Origin: Pseudacidovorax intermedius | Lineage (GTDB): Bacteria > Pseudomonadota > Gammaproteobacteria > Burkholderiales > Burkholderiaceae_C | DNA length: 64,000 nucleotides | Reading direction: 5' to 3' | Assembly: GCF_003350475.1 (NCBI RefSeq) | Contig: NZ_QQAV01000006.1 | Coordinates: 1-64,000 of the forward strand | Shown here: positions 38,315-46,946 of the stretch, in pieces | Position numbering within the stretch: the first letter of the stretch is position 1 | Layout of the letters: each line of letters starts with the position of its first letter | Translations under genes and position numbers: made by a program | The notes under the pieces: model-generated | Databases searched by the model: none | What the model saw: only the letters and a program-made list of their open reading frames with translations | What the model was told of the DNA's origin: nothing

Positions 38315-39391
38315 TTAGCTTTTTTGGGCAATGAAACGGACAAGCCGGGTCAGCAAATCGTCCTGAGCGAGCAGCCGCGTGCGCGCCGCCTGCACCATGC
38401 GGGTGGCGTCGGCCAGCAGCGCGTCGTCCAGGGCCGGCAATGCCGGCGCGCCCGGTCGGCCGTTCCAGGCGGCGTGGAAGGCACGGACCGAGGCGGGTGC
38501 GTCCAGCGCATCCAGCCAGGCGTCCAGCTTGTCGTAGTGCACGCCATCGTCCTGCGGATAGATGTGCCAGACCATCGGCTTGCCGGCCCACAGGGCGCGC
38601 ACCAGCGAGTCCTCGCCGCGCACGGCGTTGAAGTCGCCCGCCCACAGCAGGTGGTCGAAGTCGGGCTGCGCGAGGTGCGGCAGCCAGTCGATGTGCAGGG
38701 CGCCCCGGTCGGCGGGTAACTGCGGCAGCACCGCGCGGACGGCCTCGGCCGTTCGGCCGGCCGCCACCAGCACCCGCGTCGGACGGGCGCCCCCGCACAG
38801 GCCCGCCAGCCAGTCGGCCAGCGCTGGCGGCTCGTAGCAGAACAGGGTGGCGATGCGCTCGCCCTGCCAGCCGATGCCTTGCGCGGCCAGCCAGGCGCCG
38901 CGGTCGAAAGCGGTCTGGCGCTGCACCAGACCGGCTTCGCGCAGCAGCCCGCCCGTGCGTTCCGTGAAGCCGGGATAGAAGAAATGCTTGGTGCAGCCGC
39001 GGCCCGGGCCGCTCATCACCGGCGAGGGCAGGCCGTGCAGGCCTTCGACGAAGTCCTCGGCCGACAGGTATTCGAGGTTGAGCCAGATGCCGCCGGGTCG
39101 CGCGGCGAAGCGGGCGACGAGTTCGGGCGCGGGGTCGCAGCCGAAGGCCTCGATCAACACATGCGGATCCGGGCCGGTGGCCGCAGCGGCGTGCACGGCG
39201 GCGGGGTCGGACCAGTCGATCACCTGCACGCCCGGCTGGCCCCGCGGCGCCATCCAGGCGAGCGCGCTCGCGTCGTCCACCCACAGGCGCACCGGCTCGC
39301 GGCGCTCGACGGCGATCTGCCGGGCGAGGCGCCAGGTCACGCCCAGGTCGCCGTGGTTGTCGATCACGCGGCAGAAGATGTCCCAGTTCAT
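38315..39391 (-). CDS. earP: EF-P arginine rhamnosyltransferase EarP
   Basis: A 358-residue GT-B-fold enzyme that transfers rhamnose from dTDP-rhamnose to Arg32 of EF-P. Family features are WDIFCRVIDNHGDLGVTWRL at the N-terminus (catalytic Asp in NHGDLGV), LIEAFGCDPAP, WLNLEYLSAE, and near the C-terminal half LWAGDFNAVRGEDSLVRALW for nucleotide-sugar binding. It lies upstream of efp on the same strand. Its start overlaps the stop of a LysR gene by four bases. Confidence 0.95.
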   Translation of the reverse strand: MNWDIFCRVIDNHGDLGVTWRLARQIAVERREPVRLWVDDASALAWMAPRGQPGVQVIDWSDPAAVHAAAATGPDPHVLIEAFGCDPAPELVARFAARPGGIWLNLEYLSAEDFVEGLHGLPSPVMSGPGRGCTKHFFYPGFTERTGGLLREAGLVQRQTAFDRGAWLAAQGIGWQGERIATLFCYEPPALADWLAGLCGGARPTRVLVAAGRTAEAVRAVLPQLPADRGALHIDWLPHLAQPDFDHLLWAGDFNAVRGEDSLVRALWAGKPMVWHIYPQDDGVHYDKLDAWLDALDAPASVRAFHAAWNGRPGAPALPALDDALLADATRMVQAARTRLLAQDDLLTRLVRFIAQKS

Positions 39392-40281
39392 GCCTGGGCC
39401 TCCGCACGCAGGTGGTCGACCAGCAGTTGCGCCACGCTGGACAGACCTTCGTCCGACCGCACGCACAGCGCCAGCCGGCGTCGCGCCCAGGGCTCGGTGA
39501 GGCCCACGATGCGCAGCGGCAACGCGCCGCGGAAGAGGGAGGCACTGCCGCGCGGCAGCACGCCCACGCCCAGGCCGGCCGCCACCATCTGGCACAGCGC
39601 GTCGTAGCTGCTGACCTGCATGCGCAGCCGCAGCGCCCGTCCGCGCTCGGCGGCGGCCCGGGTGAGCTGCTGGTTGATCGCGCTGCCCGGATGCATGCCG
39701 ACGACGTCGTGGTCCAGCACGGCACCGATGTCCACCTGGCGGCGCCGAGACAGCGCATGGCCCTGGGGCACGACCAGCACCAGCTCGTCCTCGCGGTAGG
39801 GCAGCAGGCGGACCGCATCGCCGTAGTCGCCGTCGTTCAGGATGCCCAGGTCGGCCGCATTCTCGGCCACGCTGCGCGCGACGGCGCTGCTGATCTGCTC
39901 CTGCAGCCGCACGTCCACCTGCGGATGCCGAGCCAGGAAGGTCTGCAGCTCGCGCGGCAGGAACTGCGTGATGGCCGAGATGTTGGCCACCACCCGCACC
40001 TGGCCGCGAGTGCCGCGGCCGTAGTCGCGCATCTGCTGGGCGATGCCTTCCATCTCGTTGATCAGCCCGCGCGCCAGGTCGCGCAGCGCGAAGGCGGCCG
40101 GCGTGGGCGCCATGCCCTTGTTGCTGCGCGCGAAGAGCGGCACGCGCAGCGCGTCTTCCAGCTCGGCCAGGCGCCGGCTCACGGCCGAAGGCGCGATGTG
40201 GTGCTGCGCGCCGGCGGCGGCGATGGTGCCGTGCTCCATCACGGCCACGAACACGCGCAGGGAGACGGGGTCGAGGTTCAT
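39388..40281 (-). CDS. LysR-family transcriptional regulator
   Basis: A 297-residue LysR protein. The HTH (about 1-60) has LRVFVAVMEHGTIAAAGAQH and SAVSRRLAELEDALRVPLF. The effector domain covers about 90-290 with GQVRVVANISAI and GLGVGVLPRG. It probably controls the divergent CoA-transferase operon, as a CCAT-N11-ATGG box lies in the 129-bp intergenic region. Its stop overlaps the earP start (ATGA), so earP may be partly driven from the LysR promoter, an odd coupling between a catabolic regulator and a translation-factor modifier. Confidence 0.88.
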   Translation of the reverse strand: MNLDPVSLRVFVAVMEHGTIAAAGAQHHIAPSAVSRRLAELEDALRVPLFARSNKGMAPTPAAFALRDLARGLINEMEGIAQQMRDYGRGTRGQVRVVANISAITQFLPRELQTFLARHPQVDVRLQEQISSAVARSVAENAADLGILNDGDYGDAVRLLPYREDELVLVVPQGHALSRRRQVDIGAVLDHDVVGMHPGSAINQQLTRAAAERGRALRLRMQVSSYDALCQMVAAGLGVGVLPRGSASLFRGALPLRIVGLTEPWARRRLALCVRSDEGLSSVAQLLVDHLRAEAQA

Positions 40282-40301
40282 GGGAGGGGCGATGCTACCT
40301 G

Positions 40302-40320
40302 CCATGCCGGATTGCGATGG
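40302..40320. promoter_or_regulatory. LysR-type box in the lysR/CoA-transferase intergenic region
   Basis: CCAT-N11-ATGG, fitting the T-N11-A rule for LysR regulators, 21 bp upstream of the lysR start and 91 bp upstream of the CoA-transferase GTG. Confidence 0.5.
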
Positions 40321-40410
40321 TGGCCTCGCGCACCGGCGCTTTGCGGGCGGATGCCCAGCCGCCATGATCCGCACCCGATCGGCCCGCCGGGCCTTGCCAG
40401 GAGACATCAC

Positions 40411-41634
40411 GTGGACAGCGGCCCTCCATCCCCCTCCCTCATTGGCGGCGACGCGCTGCAGGGCGTGCGCATCGTCGAGATGGGCCAGCTCATCGCCGGG
40501 CCCTTCTGCGGCAAGACGTTGGGCGAGTTCGGCGCCGAGGTCATCAAAATCGAGCCGCCGGTCACCGGCGACCCGCTGCGCAACTGGCGGCTGCTGCAGA
40601 AGGGCACCTCGGTGTGGTGGCAGGTGCAGTCGCGCAACAAGCGCTCGGTGGCGCTGGACCTGCGCGCGCCCGAAGGTCAGGAGGTGGCGCGGCGCCTGGT
40701 CGCCGAGGCCGACGTGCTGATCGAGAACTTCCGCCCCGGCATGCTGGAGGAATGGGGCCTCGACCCCGAGTCGCTGCAGGCCGCCAACCCGGGGCTGATC
40801 GTGCTGCGCATCTCCGGCTTCGGGCAGACCGGGCCTTACCGCGACCAGCCGGGCTTCGGCGTCATCGGCGAGGCCATGGGCGGCCTGCGCCACCTGACGG
40901 GCGAGCTGGGCCGCGTGCCCGTGCGAGTCGGCGTGTCGCTGGGCGACACCCTGGCGGCCCTGCATGGCGCCATCGGCGTGCTGGCGGCGCTCTATCACCG
41001 GCAGGCCCATGGCGGGCGCGGCCAAGTGATCGACGTCGCGCTGCACGAGGCGGTCTACAACGTGATGGAGAGCCTGATCCCCGAATACAGCGCCTTCGGC
41101 GTGGTGCGCGAGGCCGCGGGCAGCGCGCTGCCGGGCATCGCGCCCAGCAATGCCTATCCGTGCACCGACGGCTGGGTGCTGGTGGCGGGCAATGGCGACA
41201 GCATCTTCAAGCGGCTGATGCAGGCCATCGGCCGCCCGGATCTGGCCGCCGCGCCCGACTTGGCCAACAACGCCGGCCGCGTGGCCCGCGTGCAGGAGAT
41301 CGACGCGGCCATCGCTCACTGGACCACGGGCCGCACGGTGCACGAGGTGCAGCAAAGCCTGGCCGCCGCCCGCGTGCCGGCCGGCAAGGTCTACACCGCC
41401 CGCGACATTGCCGAAGACCCGCACTACCGCGCCCGTGACATGCTGCTGACCCAGCAGACGCGCGATGGCGACACGCTCACCGTGCCGGGCATCGTGCCCA
41501 AGCTCTCGGCCACGCCGGGCCGCGTGCGCAGCAGCGCGCCGCGCCTGGGCGACGACACCGACGCCGTGCTGGCCGAGGTGGGGCTGAGTGCCAGCCAGAT
41601 CGCGCACCTGCGCGATAAGGGAATCATCCAATGA
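40411..41634 (+). CDS. Family III acyl-CoA transferase (CaiB/BaiF type)
   Basis: A 407-residue family III CoA-transferase. The N-terminal LQGVRIVEMGQLIAGPFCGK, GAEVIKIEPP, ADVLIENFRPGMLEEWGLD and ISGFGQTGPYRDQPGFG are family hallmarks. The catalytic Asp is in VSLGDTLAALHG. The GTG start at 40411 has CAGGAGA eight bases upstream. Its stop overlaps the lyase ATG by four bases. With a lyase of the HMG-CoA type next, the likely route is CoA activation of a branched dicarboxylate followed by cleavage. Confidence 0.9.
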   Translation: MDSGPPSPSLIGGDALQGVRIVEMGQLIAGPFCGKTLGEFGAEVIKIEPPVTGDPLRNWRLLQKGTSVWWQVQSRNKRSVALDLRAPEGQEVARRLVAEADVLIENFRPGMLEEWGLDPESLQAANPGLIVLRISGFGQTGPYRDQPGFGVIGEAMGGLRHLTGELGRVPVRVGVSLGDTLAALHGAIGVLAALYHRQAHGGRGQVIDVALHEAVYNVMESLIPEYSAFGVVREAAGSALPGIAPSNAYPCTDGWVLVAGNGDSIFKRLMQAIGRPDLAAAPDLANNAGRVARVQEIDAAIAHWTTGRTVHEVQQSLAAARVPAGKVYTARDIAEDPHYRARDMLLTQQTRDGDTLTVPGIVPKLSATPGRVRSSAPRLGDDTDAVLAEVGLSASQIAHLRDKGIIQ

Positions 41635-42614
41635 CCGCCGTGCACAGTGCCTGGCAGGGCGCCGGCCGCCGCATCCACATGCAGGAGGTCGGCACCCGCG
41701 ACGGCCTCCAGATGGAAGCGGCCTTCGTGCCCACCGCCGACAAGATCGCGCTGGTGAACCAGCTCTCGGCCGCGGGGCTGGACAAGATCGAAGTCAGCGC
41801 CTTCGTCTCGCCCGCCGCGGTGCCGGCGCTGCGCGATGCCGAGGTCGTGCTGCGCGAGATCGAGCGTCACCCTGGCGTCGTCTATGCCGCGCTGGTGCCC
41901 AATGTGCGTGGTGCCGAGCGCGCCATCGAGTCGAAGGTGGACGAACTGAACCTGGTGATGTCCGCCAGCGAAACCCACAACCTGGCCAACCTTCGCATGA
42001 CGCGGGCGCAGTCCTTCCGCGCGCTGGCCGAGGTGGTGGCGCTGGGCCGCTCCGCGGGCGTGGCGGTGAACGTGTCGCTGTCCTGCGTGTTCGGCTGCCC
42101 CATGGAGGGCGAGGTGGCGGTCGACGAGGTGTTCGACCTCATCGAGCGCTTCGACCAACTGGGCGTGCACGGCCTCACGCTGTGCGACACCACGGGGATG
42201 GCCCATCCGGCGCAGGTGGCGCGCGTGGTGGCGATGGCGCGGGTCCGCTGGCCGCGCCAGACCTTCACGCTGCACTTCCACAACACACGCGGCATGGGCC
42301 TGGCCAATGTGCTGGCCGCCATCGACGCCGGCGCGGACTGCTTCGATGCCTCCATCGGCGGTCTCGGCGGTTGCCCCTACGCTCCGGGCGCTACCGGCAA
42401 TGTCTGTACCGAGGAGATCGTGCACGCGCTGCAGTGCATGGACTTCCATGTGCCGGTGGATCTTGCGAGGGTGATGCACGCCGCTGCCCGCCTGCCCGCC
42501 CTGATCGGCCACGAGGTGCCCAGCCAACTGCTGAAGGCCGGCCCGCGGCTGCAACTGCATCCGTCGCCGGCCGACTTCGCGGCCGTGCGCGAGCGCGCCC
42601 TGGCGCGCACCTGA
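41631..42614 (+). CDS. HMG-CoA-lyase-like aldolase
   Basis: A 327-residue TIM-barrel lyase of the HMGL family. It starts with the motif MQEVGTRDGLQMEA (Arg and Asp of the active site) and has the metal His pair in LHFHNTRGMGLAN and the family loop SIGGLGGCPYAPGATGN with the catalytic Cys. Members split 3-hydroxy-3-methylglutaryl-CoA or related citramalyl-type CoA esters. It is translationally coupled to the CoA-transferase gene. Confidence 0.9.
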   Translation: MTAVHSAWQGAGRRIHMQEVGTRDGLQMEAAFVPTADKIALVNQLSAAGLDKIEVSAFVSPAAVPALRDAEVVLREIERHPGVVYAALVPNVRGAERAIESKVDELNLVMSASETHNLANLRMTRAQSFRALAEVVALGRSAGVAVNVSLSCVFGCPMEGEVAVDEVFDLIERFDQLGVHGLTLCDTTGMAHPAQVARVVAMARVRWPRQTFTLHFHNTRGMGLANVLAAIDAGADCFDASIGGLGGCPYAPGATGNVCTEEIVHALQCMDFHVPVDLARVMHAAARLPALIGHEVPSQLLKAGPRLQLHPSPADFAAVRERALART

Positions 42615-42651
42615 CGACCTGCCCGACCCTCACGACAACGGAGACAAGACC

Positions 42652-43653
42652 ATGACGACGACCCCCTTCCCCGCCATCGCCCGCCGCCGCATCGCGGCCG
42701 GCATCGGCACCGCGCTGCTCTGCGGCGCTGCCGTCCCGGCCGCCTGGGCCGAGGACGCCTACCCCAGCAAGCCCATCACGGTGGTCGTGCCCCAGGCCGC
42801 GGGTGGCGCCAACGACGTCATTGCCCGGGTGGTGGCGCAGCGCCTGTCCCAGCAGCTGGGCCAGACCGTGCTGGTGGACAACAGGCCCGGCGCAGGTGGC
42901 ACCGTGGCCACGGCAGCGACGGCCCGTGCCAAGCGCGACGGCTACACGCTGCTGCTCACGGCCGACAGCGCGCAGGTGACGAGCCCGGCGCTCTACCGCA
43001 ATCCAGGTTTCGATCCGGTCAAGGACTTCGAGCCCATCGCGCCCATCGCCACCGCCGGCTATGTGCTGGTGGCCACCCCGTCCTTTCCGGGCCAGAACAT
43101 GGCCGACCTGATCCGGCTGGCCAAGGCGCAGCCGGGCGCGTATTCGTACGCGTCGGCCGGCAACGGCACGCTCAACCACCTGATCGGCGAGATGGTGCAG
43201 AAGGCCGCAGGCATCAAGCTGCAGCATGTGCCCTACAAGGGCTCGGCGGCAGCCGCGACCGATGTGGTCGGCGGGCAGGTGCCGCTGTCGGTGCAGAGCC
43301 TGCCCTCGGTCATCGCTTTCATCAAGTCGGGCAAGCTCAAGGTGCTGGGCGTGGTCAACCCGCAGCGCATCAAGGCGCTGCCCGATTCGTCCACGATCGG
43401 CGAGACGCTGCCGGGCTTCGGCCAGGCGCCGTGGTATGCGCTCTTCGCACCGGCCGGCACACCCGCGCCCATCGTCGCCCGGCTGCAGGCCGAGGTGAAC
43501 AAGGCGCTGGAAAGCCCCGATGTGCTGGAGAAGCTGGCCAGCGTGGGCTGCGAGCCCTTCAAGGGCAGCTCGGCCCAACTGGCCGCGCTCGTGCAGTCGG
43601 ACCTGCGCAAGTGGGCGCAGATCGTGAAGGACACGGGCGCGACGGTGGACTGA
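42652..43653 (+). CDS. Bug-family periplasmic receptor (TctC-like), first copy
   Basis: A 333-residue secreted receptor. The signal peptide ends AAWAEDA near residue 35. The Bug motif PITVVVPQAAGGANDVIAR and VDNRPGAGG follow. GGAGACAAG precedes the ATG. It lies 37 bp downstream of the lyase gene, so it probably binds the acid that the operon degrades. No TctAB membrane genes accompany it, which is usual for the many orphan Bug proteins of this group. Confidence 0.9.
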   Translation: MTTTPFPAIARRRIAAGIGTALLCGAAVPAAWAEDAYPSKPITVVVPQAAGGANDVIARVVAQRLSQQLGQTVLVDNRPGAGGTVATAATARAKRDGYTLLLTADSAQVTSPALYRNPGFDPVKDFEPIAPIATAGYVLVATPSFPGQNMADLIRLAKAQPGAYSYASAGNGTLNHLIGEMVQKAAGIKLQHVPYKGSAAAATDVVGGQVPLSVQSLPSVIAFIKSGKLKVLGVVNPQRIKALPDSSTIGETLPGFGQAPWYALFAPAGTPAPIVARLQAEVNKALESPDVLEKLASVGCEPFKGSSAQLAALVQSDLRKWAQIVKDTGATVD

Positions 43654-43709
43654 CGCCCCGGCCGGGCGTTCCGGCCTTTGAGTAGCCAATGAAGAACATG
43701 GAGACACGC

Positions 43710-44693
43710 ATGACCCTCACCCGTCAACGCTTTCTGGCTGCCGCTGCAGCCGCCTGCCTGCTGCCCTTGCCGCTCGCCAGTGTGGCGCAGGGCGCCTATC
43801 CGTCGCGGCCGATCTCGCTCGTGGTGCCCACCGCCACCGGCGGCACCACCGACCTGTCCGCACGCATGCTGGCGCAGCCGCTGGGCGTGGCGCTGGGCCA
43901 GTCGCTGGTGGTGGAGAACAAGGGCGGCGGCAACGGCGCCATTGCCGCGGCCTTCGTCAAGCGTGCGGAGCCGGACGGCTACACGCTGCTGATGCAGTAC
44001 TCCGGCTACCACGTCATCACGCCGGCGGTGAGCAAGACACCCCTGCCCTGGGCGCAGAAGGACCTGCGGCCGGTGGCCAACGTGCTGTCCGCGCCGCAGA
44101 TCATCGTGGTGCGGGCCGACCTGCCGCTGAAGACGCTGGCCGATCTGGTGGCCTACGCCAAGGCCCATCCGGGCAAGCTGAACTACGCCTCGTCGGGCAA
44201 CGGCTCGCTGCAGCACGTGACCGGCGCCATGCTGGAGCAGCAGGCCGGCGTGCAGATGGTGCACGTGCCCTACAAGGGCACCGGCCCGGCCCTGCAGGAC
44301 CTGCTGGGCGGGCAGGTGGACCTGACCTTCGGCACCGCGCCTCCCTTCATGCCGCACATCCAGGCCGGCAAGCTGCGTGTGCTGGCCGTGACCGGCACCA
44401 GCCGCCTGCCCAGCCTGCCGGATGTGCCCAGCACCGCGGAAGCGGGCTTTCCGAAGCTGGATGCCAGTTCCTGGTTCGCGGTCTTCGCGCCAGCGGCAAC
44501 GCCGGATGCGGTGGTGCAGAAGCTCGCGGGCGAGATCGGGCGGGTGGTGAACACGCCCGCCTTCAGAAAGCTGGCGCAGGACCAGGGCGCGACGGCCGAC
44601 TTCCAGGACCCGACGCAACTGGCCGCGCGGGTGACGGCCGACCTCGCGCGCTGGTCGCAACTGGCGAAGTCGGCGCGCATCGAGGTGGATTGA
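43710..44693 (+). CDS. Bug-family periplasmic receptor (TctC-like), second copy
   Basis: A 327-residue receptor with signal peptide ending SVAQGA near residue 27 and Bug motif PISLVVPTATGGTTDLSAR, then VENKGGGNG. The ATG at 43710 with GGAGA five bases upstream is preferred to ATGs at 43689 and 43698. It shares the MVHVPYKGTGPALQDLLGGQ and TFG segments with family members but differs clearly from the preceding copy, so it is not a recent duplicate. Last gene of the operon before a strong terminator. Confidence 0.9.
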   Translation: MTLTRQRFLAAAAAACLLPLPLASVAQGAYPSRPISLVVPTATGGTTDLSARMLAQPLGVALGQSLVVENKGGGNGAIAAAFVKRAEPDGYTLLMQYSGYHVITPAVSKTPLPWAQKDLRPVANVLSAPQIIVVRADLPLKTLADLVAYAKAHPGKLNYASSGNGSLQHVTGAMLEQQAGVQMVHVPYKGTGPALQDLLGGQVDLTFGTAPPFMPHIQAGKLRVLAVTGTSRLPSLPDVPSTAEAGFPKLDASSWFAVFAPAATPDAVVQKLAGEIGRVVNTPAFRKLAQDQGATADFQDPTQLAARVTADLARWSQLAKSARIEVD

Positions 44694-44725
44694 AGCTGGG
44701 GCAGGCGAGCAATCGCCGCTGAACG

Positions 44726-44760
44726 AACAAAGGGCGGTGCCATCGGCACCGCCCTTTGTT
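44726..44760. terminator. Bidirectional intrinsic terminator
   Basis: A perfect 16-bp stem AACAAAGGGCGGTGCC-ATC-GGCACCGCCCTTTGTT between the convergent Bug and gamma-glutamyltranspeptidase genes. A-rich and T-rich flanks make it usable from both sides. Confidence 0.85.
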
Positions 44761-44808
44761 CTGGGGCGAGGCCCGGCTAGCGCCGGCGCCTCGTGCGCAT
44801 GCCGCGCA

Positions 44809-46842
44809 TCACGGCGTGAAGGTGTCGCCGAGCACGATGCCTTCGCGGCGTGGGTCTGCACCGCCGCTGAGCACCGCCTTGCCGTTCACCTGCGTGCGAA
44901 CCACCGTGCTGATGCCGCTGGACTGTGCGCTGACCGAGACCGTGTGGCCCAGGGTGCGCAGGCCGGTCACCAGCGGATCGTTGGCACCGTTGCTGGTGGC
45001 ATCGATGTTGGGATGCTCGCCGCCCACGTTGGTGGTGGTCGAATTGGAGGCGCCGAAGTCCACCATCGACGTGGCCTGCTGTGCGTCCAGCTTCCAGTCC
45101 AGGGCGCCGACCAGCGTCTTGACCACGTACTGGATGATCGTGCCGCCGCCGGGCGAGCCGGTGGCCATCACGAAGTCGCCGGGCGCACTGCCGTTGAACA
45201 CCATGGTCGGCGCCATCGTGCTGCGGGGGCGCTTGCCCGGTGCGACGCGGTTGGCCACGGGCAGGCCGTTGCTGTCGGTGGGCGAGGCCGAGAAGTCGGT
45301 CAACTGGTTGTTGAGCAGGATGCCGCGCGCCATGTGGTAGGAGCCCATGGACGACTCCACCGTGGTGGTCATCGTGACGACGTTGCCCTCCTTGTCGACG
45401 ATGGTCAGGTGCGTCGTGCCGTTTTCGGGCGTCTTGTCGATACCCAGCGGCACGGGGCCCAGGTCGCCGGCCTGCGCGGTGCCCATGCTCTTGGTGAAGT
45501 CGATCAGGTTGGCGCGGGTGCGCATGTAGGTCTTGTTGAGCAGCGTATCCGGGCTGTTGCCGGGCAGCGGCACGAAGTCGGTGTCGGCCACGTACTTGTC
45601 GCGATCGGCATAGGCCAGGCGCTCGGCTTCGGAAACCAGGTGCACGCCCATCACGGTCGGCTTGCCGCCTTCCAGGTCGACGGCGGTGGGCGCATGCAGC
45701 GCCATGTTGAAGTTCTCCAGAATGCCCAGCGTCGAGAGCACGCCGATGCCGCCGGAGGAGGGCGGCGACATGCTGCAGATGTAGTAGCTGCGGTAGGTCG
45801 TGCACACCGGGTCGCGGCGCTTGGGGCGGTAGTTCTTCAGGTCGTCCAGCGTGGTCAGGCCTGGGGTGATCACGGAGCCGTCGATGCCGGCGGTGATGCC
45901 GATCTTGGCGACGATGTCCTGGGCGATCGGGCCGGTGTACATGGCATCGGCACCCTGCGAGGCCATGGCCTTGAGCACGCCGGCATAGGCCGGATTGGTC
46001 AGCGTGGCGCCCAGTGGCTTCGGATTGCCCGAGGCGTCGAGGAAGTAGGCGGCCGCCTCGTCGTCGCGCTTGAGGTTGGAGGCCGAACCCGCGATGGCAG
46101 CGGCCATGCGGCCACCGATCTTGAAGCCGTTGGTGGCGAGGTTGGTGCCCTCGCCGAACAGGTCCTTCCAGGCGAGCTTGCCGTGGTCGGCCTGGGCCAT
46201 CTCGAGCATGCGCATCACGCCGGGCGTGCCGATGGAGCGGCCGCTGGCGCGGGCGCTGGGCTTGGGCGTGGTCTTGTCGGTGTCGCTGATGTAGCGCAGG
46301 TAGTCGGCCGTGGCGGCCGCCGGGGCCGTCTCGCGGCCGTCGTAGGCCTCGACCTTCTTGGTCTTGGCATCGAAGTGCAGCAGGAAGGCGCCGCCCGCGA
46401 GGCTGCTCGACTGGGGCTCCACCAGGCCGAGCACGGCCTGCACGGCCACGGCCGCGTCGACCGCGCTGCCGCCTGCCTTGAGGATGTCGCAGCCGGCCTT
46501 GGTGGCCAGCGGATGGTTGGCGACCACCATGTAGGTCTTCGCATAGATGACCTTCTTGCCCGGCACATAGCCGGATGCCGGCTCCGGCGCGGCCGGGTCG
46601 CCCTGCAGGCCTGAGCCGACCACCACCGGCGAACCGCTGGTGGTCGTCTGACAGCTGTAGTCAGGGGCAGCGGGTGCGGGCGCGGGTGATGGTGCCGGCG
46701 TGTTGGCGCTCGCGGCGATCAGTGCTGCGGCCAGGGCCTGCTGGTCGTTGTTGTCCGAGCCGCCGCCGCAGGCGGCGACCGAGACGGCCATGGCAAGGGG
46801 AGCGAGGACCCACAGTCGTCGCTTGTCTTCAGAAGTTTTCAC
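44809..46842 (-). CDS. ggt: Gamma-glutamyltranspeptidase, lipoprotein form
   Basis: A 677-residue precursor of an Ntn-hydrolase that hydrolyses glutathione and other gamma-glutamyl compounds in the periplasm. The GTG at 46842 gives a clean lipoprotein signal peptide ending VSVAACGGG (lipobox Cys at residue 25). A linker rich in Pro/Ala follows. The large subunit covers about residues 75-480 (ANHPLATKAGCDILKAGGSA; GRETAP). Autocleavage should occur before the Thr in ENGTTHLTIVD. The small subunit has SMGSYHMARG and ATGSPGGGTII. An ATG at 46884 is an alternative start but weakens the signal peptide. Confidence 0.9.
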   Translation of the reverse strand: MKTSEDKRRLWVLAPLAMAVSVAACGGGSDNNDQQALAAALIAASANTPAPSPAPAPAAPDYSCQTTTSGSPVVVGSGLQGDPAAPEPASGYVPGKKVIYAKTYMVVANHPLATKAGCDILKAGGSAVDAAVAVQAVLGLVEPQSSSLAGGAFLLHFDAKTKKVEAYDGRETAPAAATADYLRYISDTDKTTPKPSARASGRSIGTPGVMRMLEMAQADHGKLAWKDLFGEGTNLATNGFKIGGRMAAAIAGSASNLKRDDEAAAYFLDASGNPKPLGATLTNPAYAGVLKAMASQGADAMYTGPIAQDIVAKIGITAGIDGSVITPGLTTLDDLKNYRPKRRDPVCTTYRSYYICSMSPPSSGGIGVLSTLGILENFNMALHAPTAVDLEGGKPTVMGVHLVSEAERLAYADRDKYVADTDFVPLPGNSPDTLLNKTYMRTRANLIDFTKSMGTAQAGDLGPVPLGIDKTPENGTTHLTIVDKEGNVVTMTTTVESSMGSYHMARGILLNNQLTDFSASPTDSNGLPVANRVAPGKRPRSTMAPTMVFNGSAPGDFVMATGSPGGGTIIQYVVKTLVGALDWKLDAQQATSMVDFGASNSTTTNVGGEHPNIDATSNGANDPLVTGLRTLGHTVSVSAQSSGISTVVRTQVNGKAVLSGGADPRREGIVLGDTFTP

Positions 46843-46946
46843 GGGGATTCCGACTCTTGTTGTTGAACGGGGAACGCAAATCATCCTAGATATTGCAGAG
46901 TTGTGTAGCAGGATTCGTTCCGGGAGCGCGGGCCACAATGGTGCCC

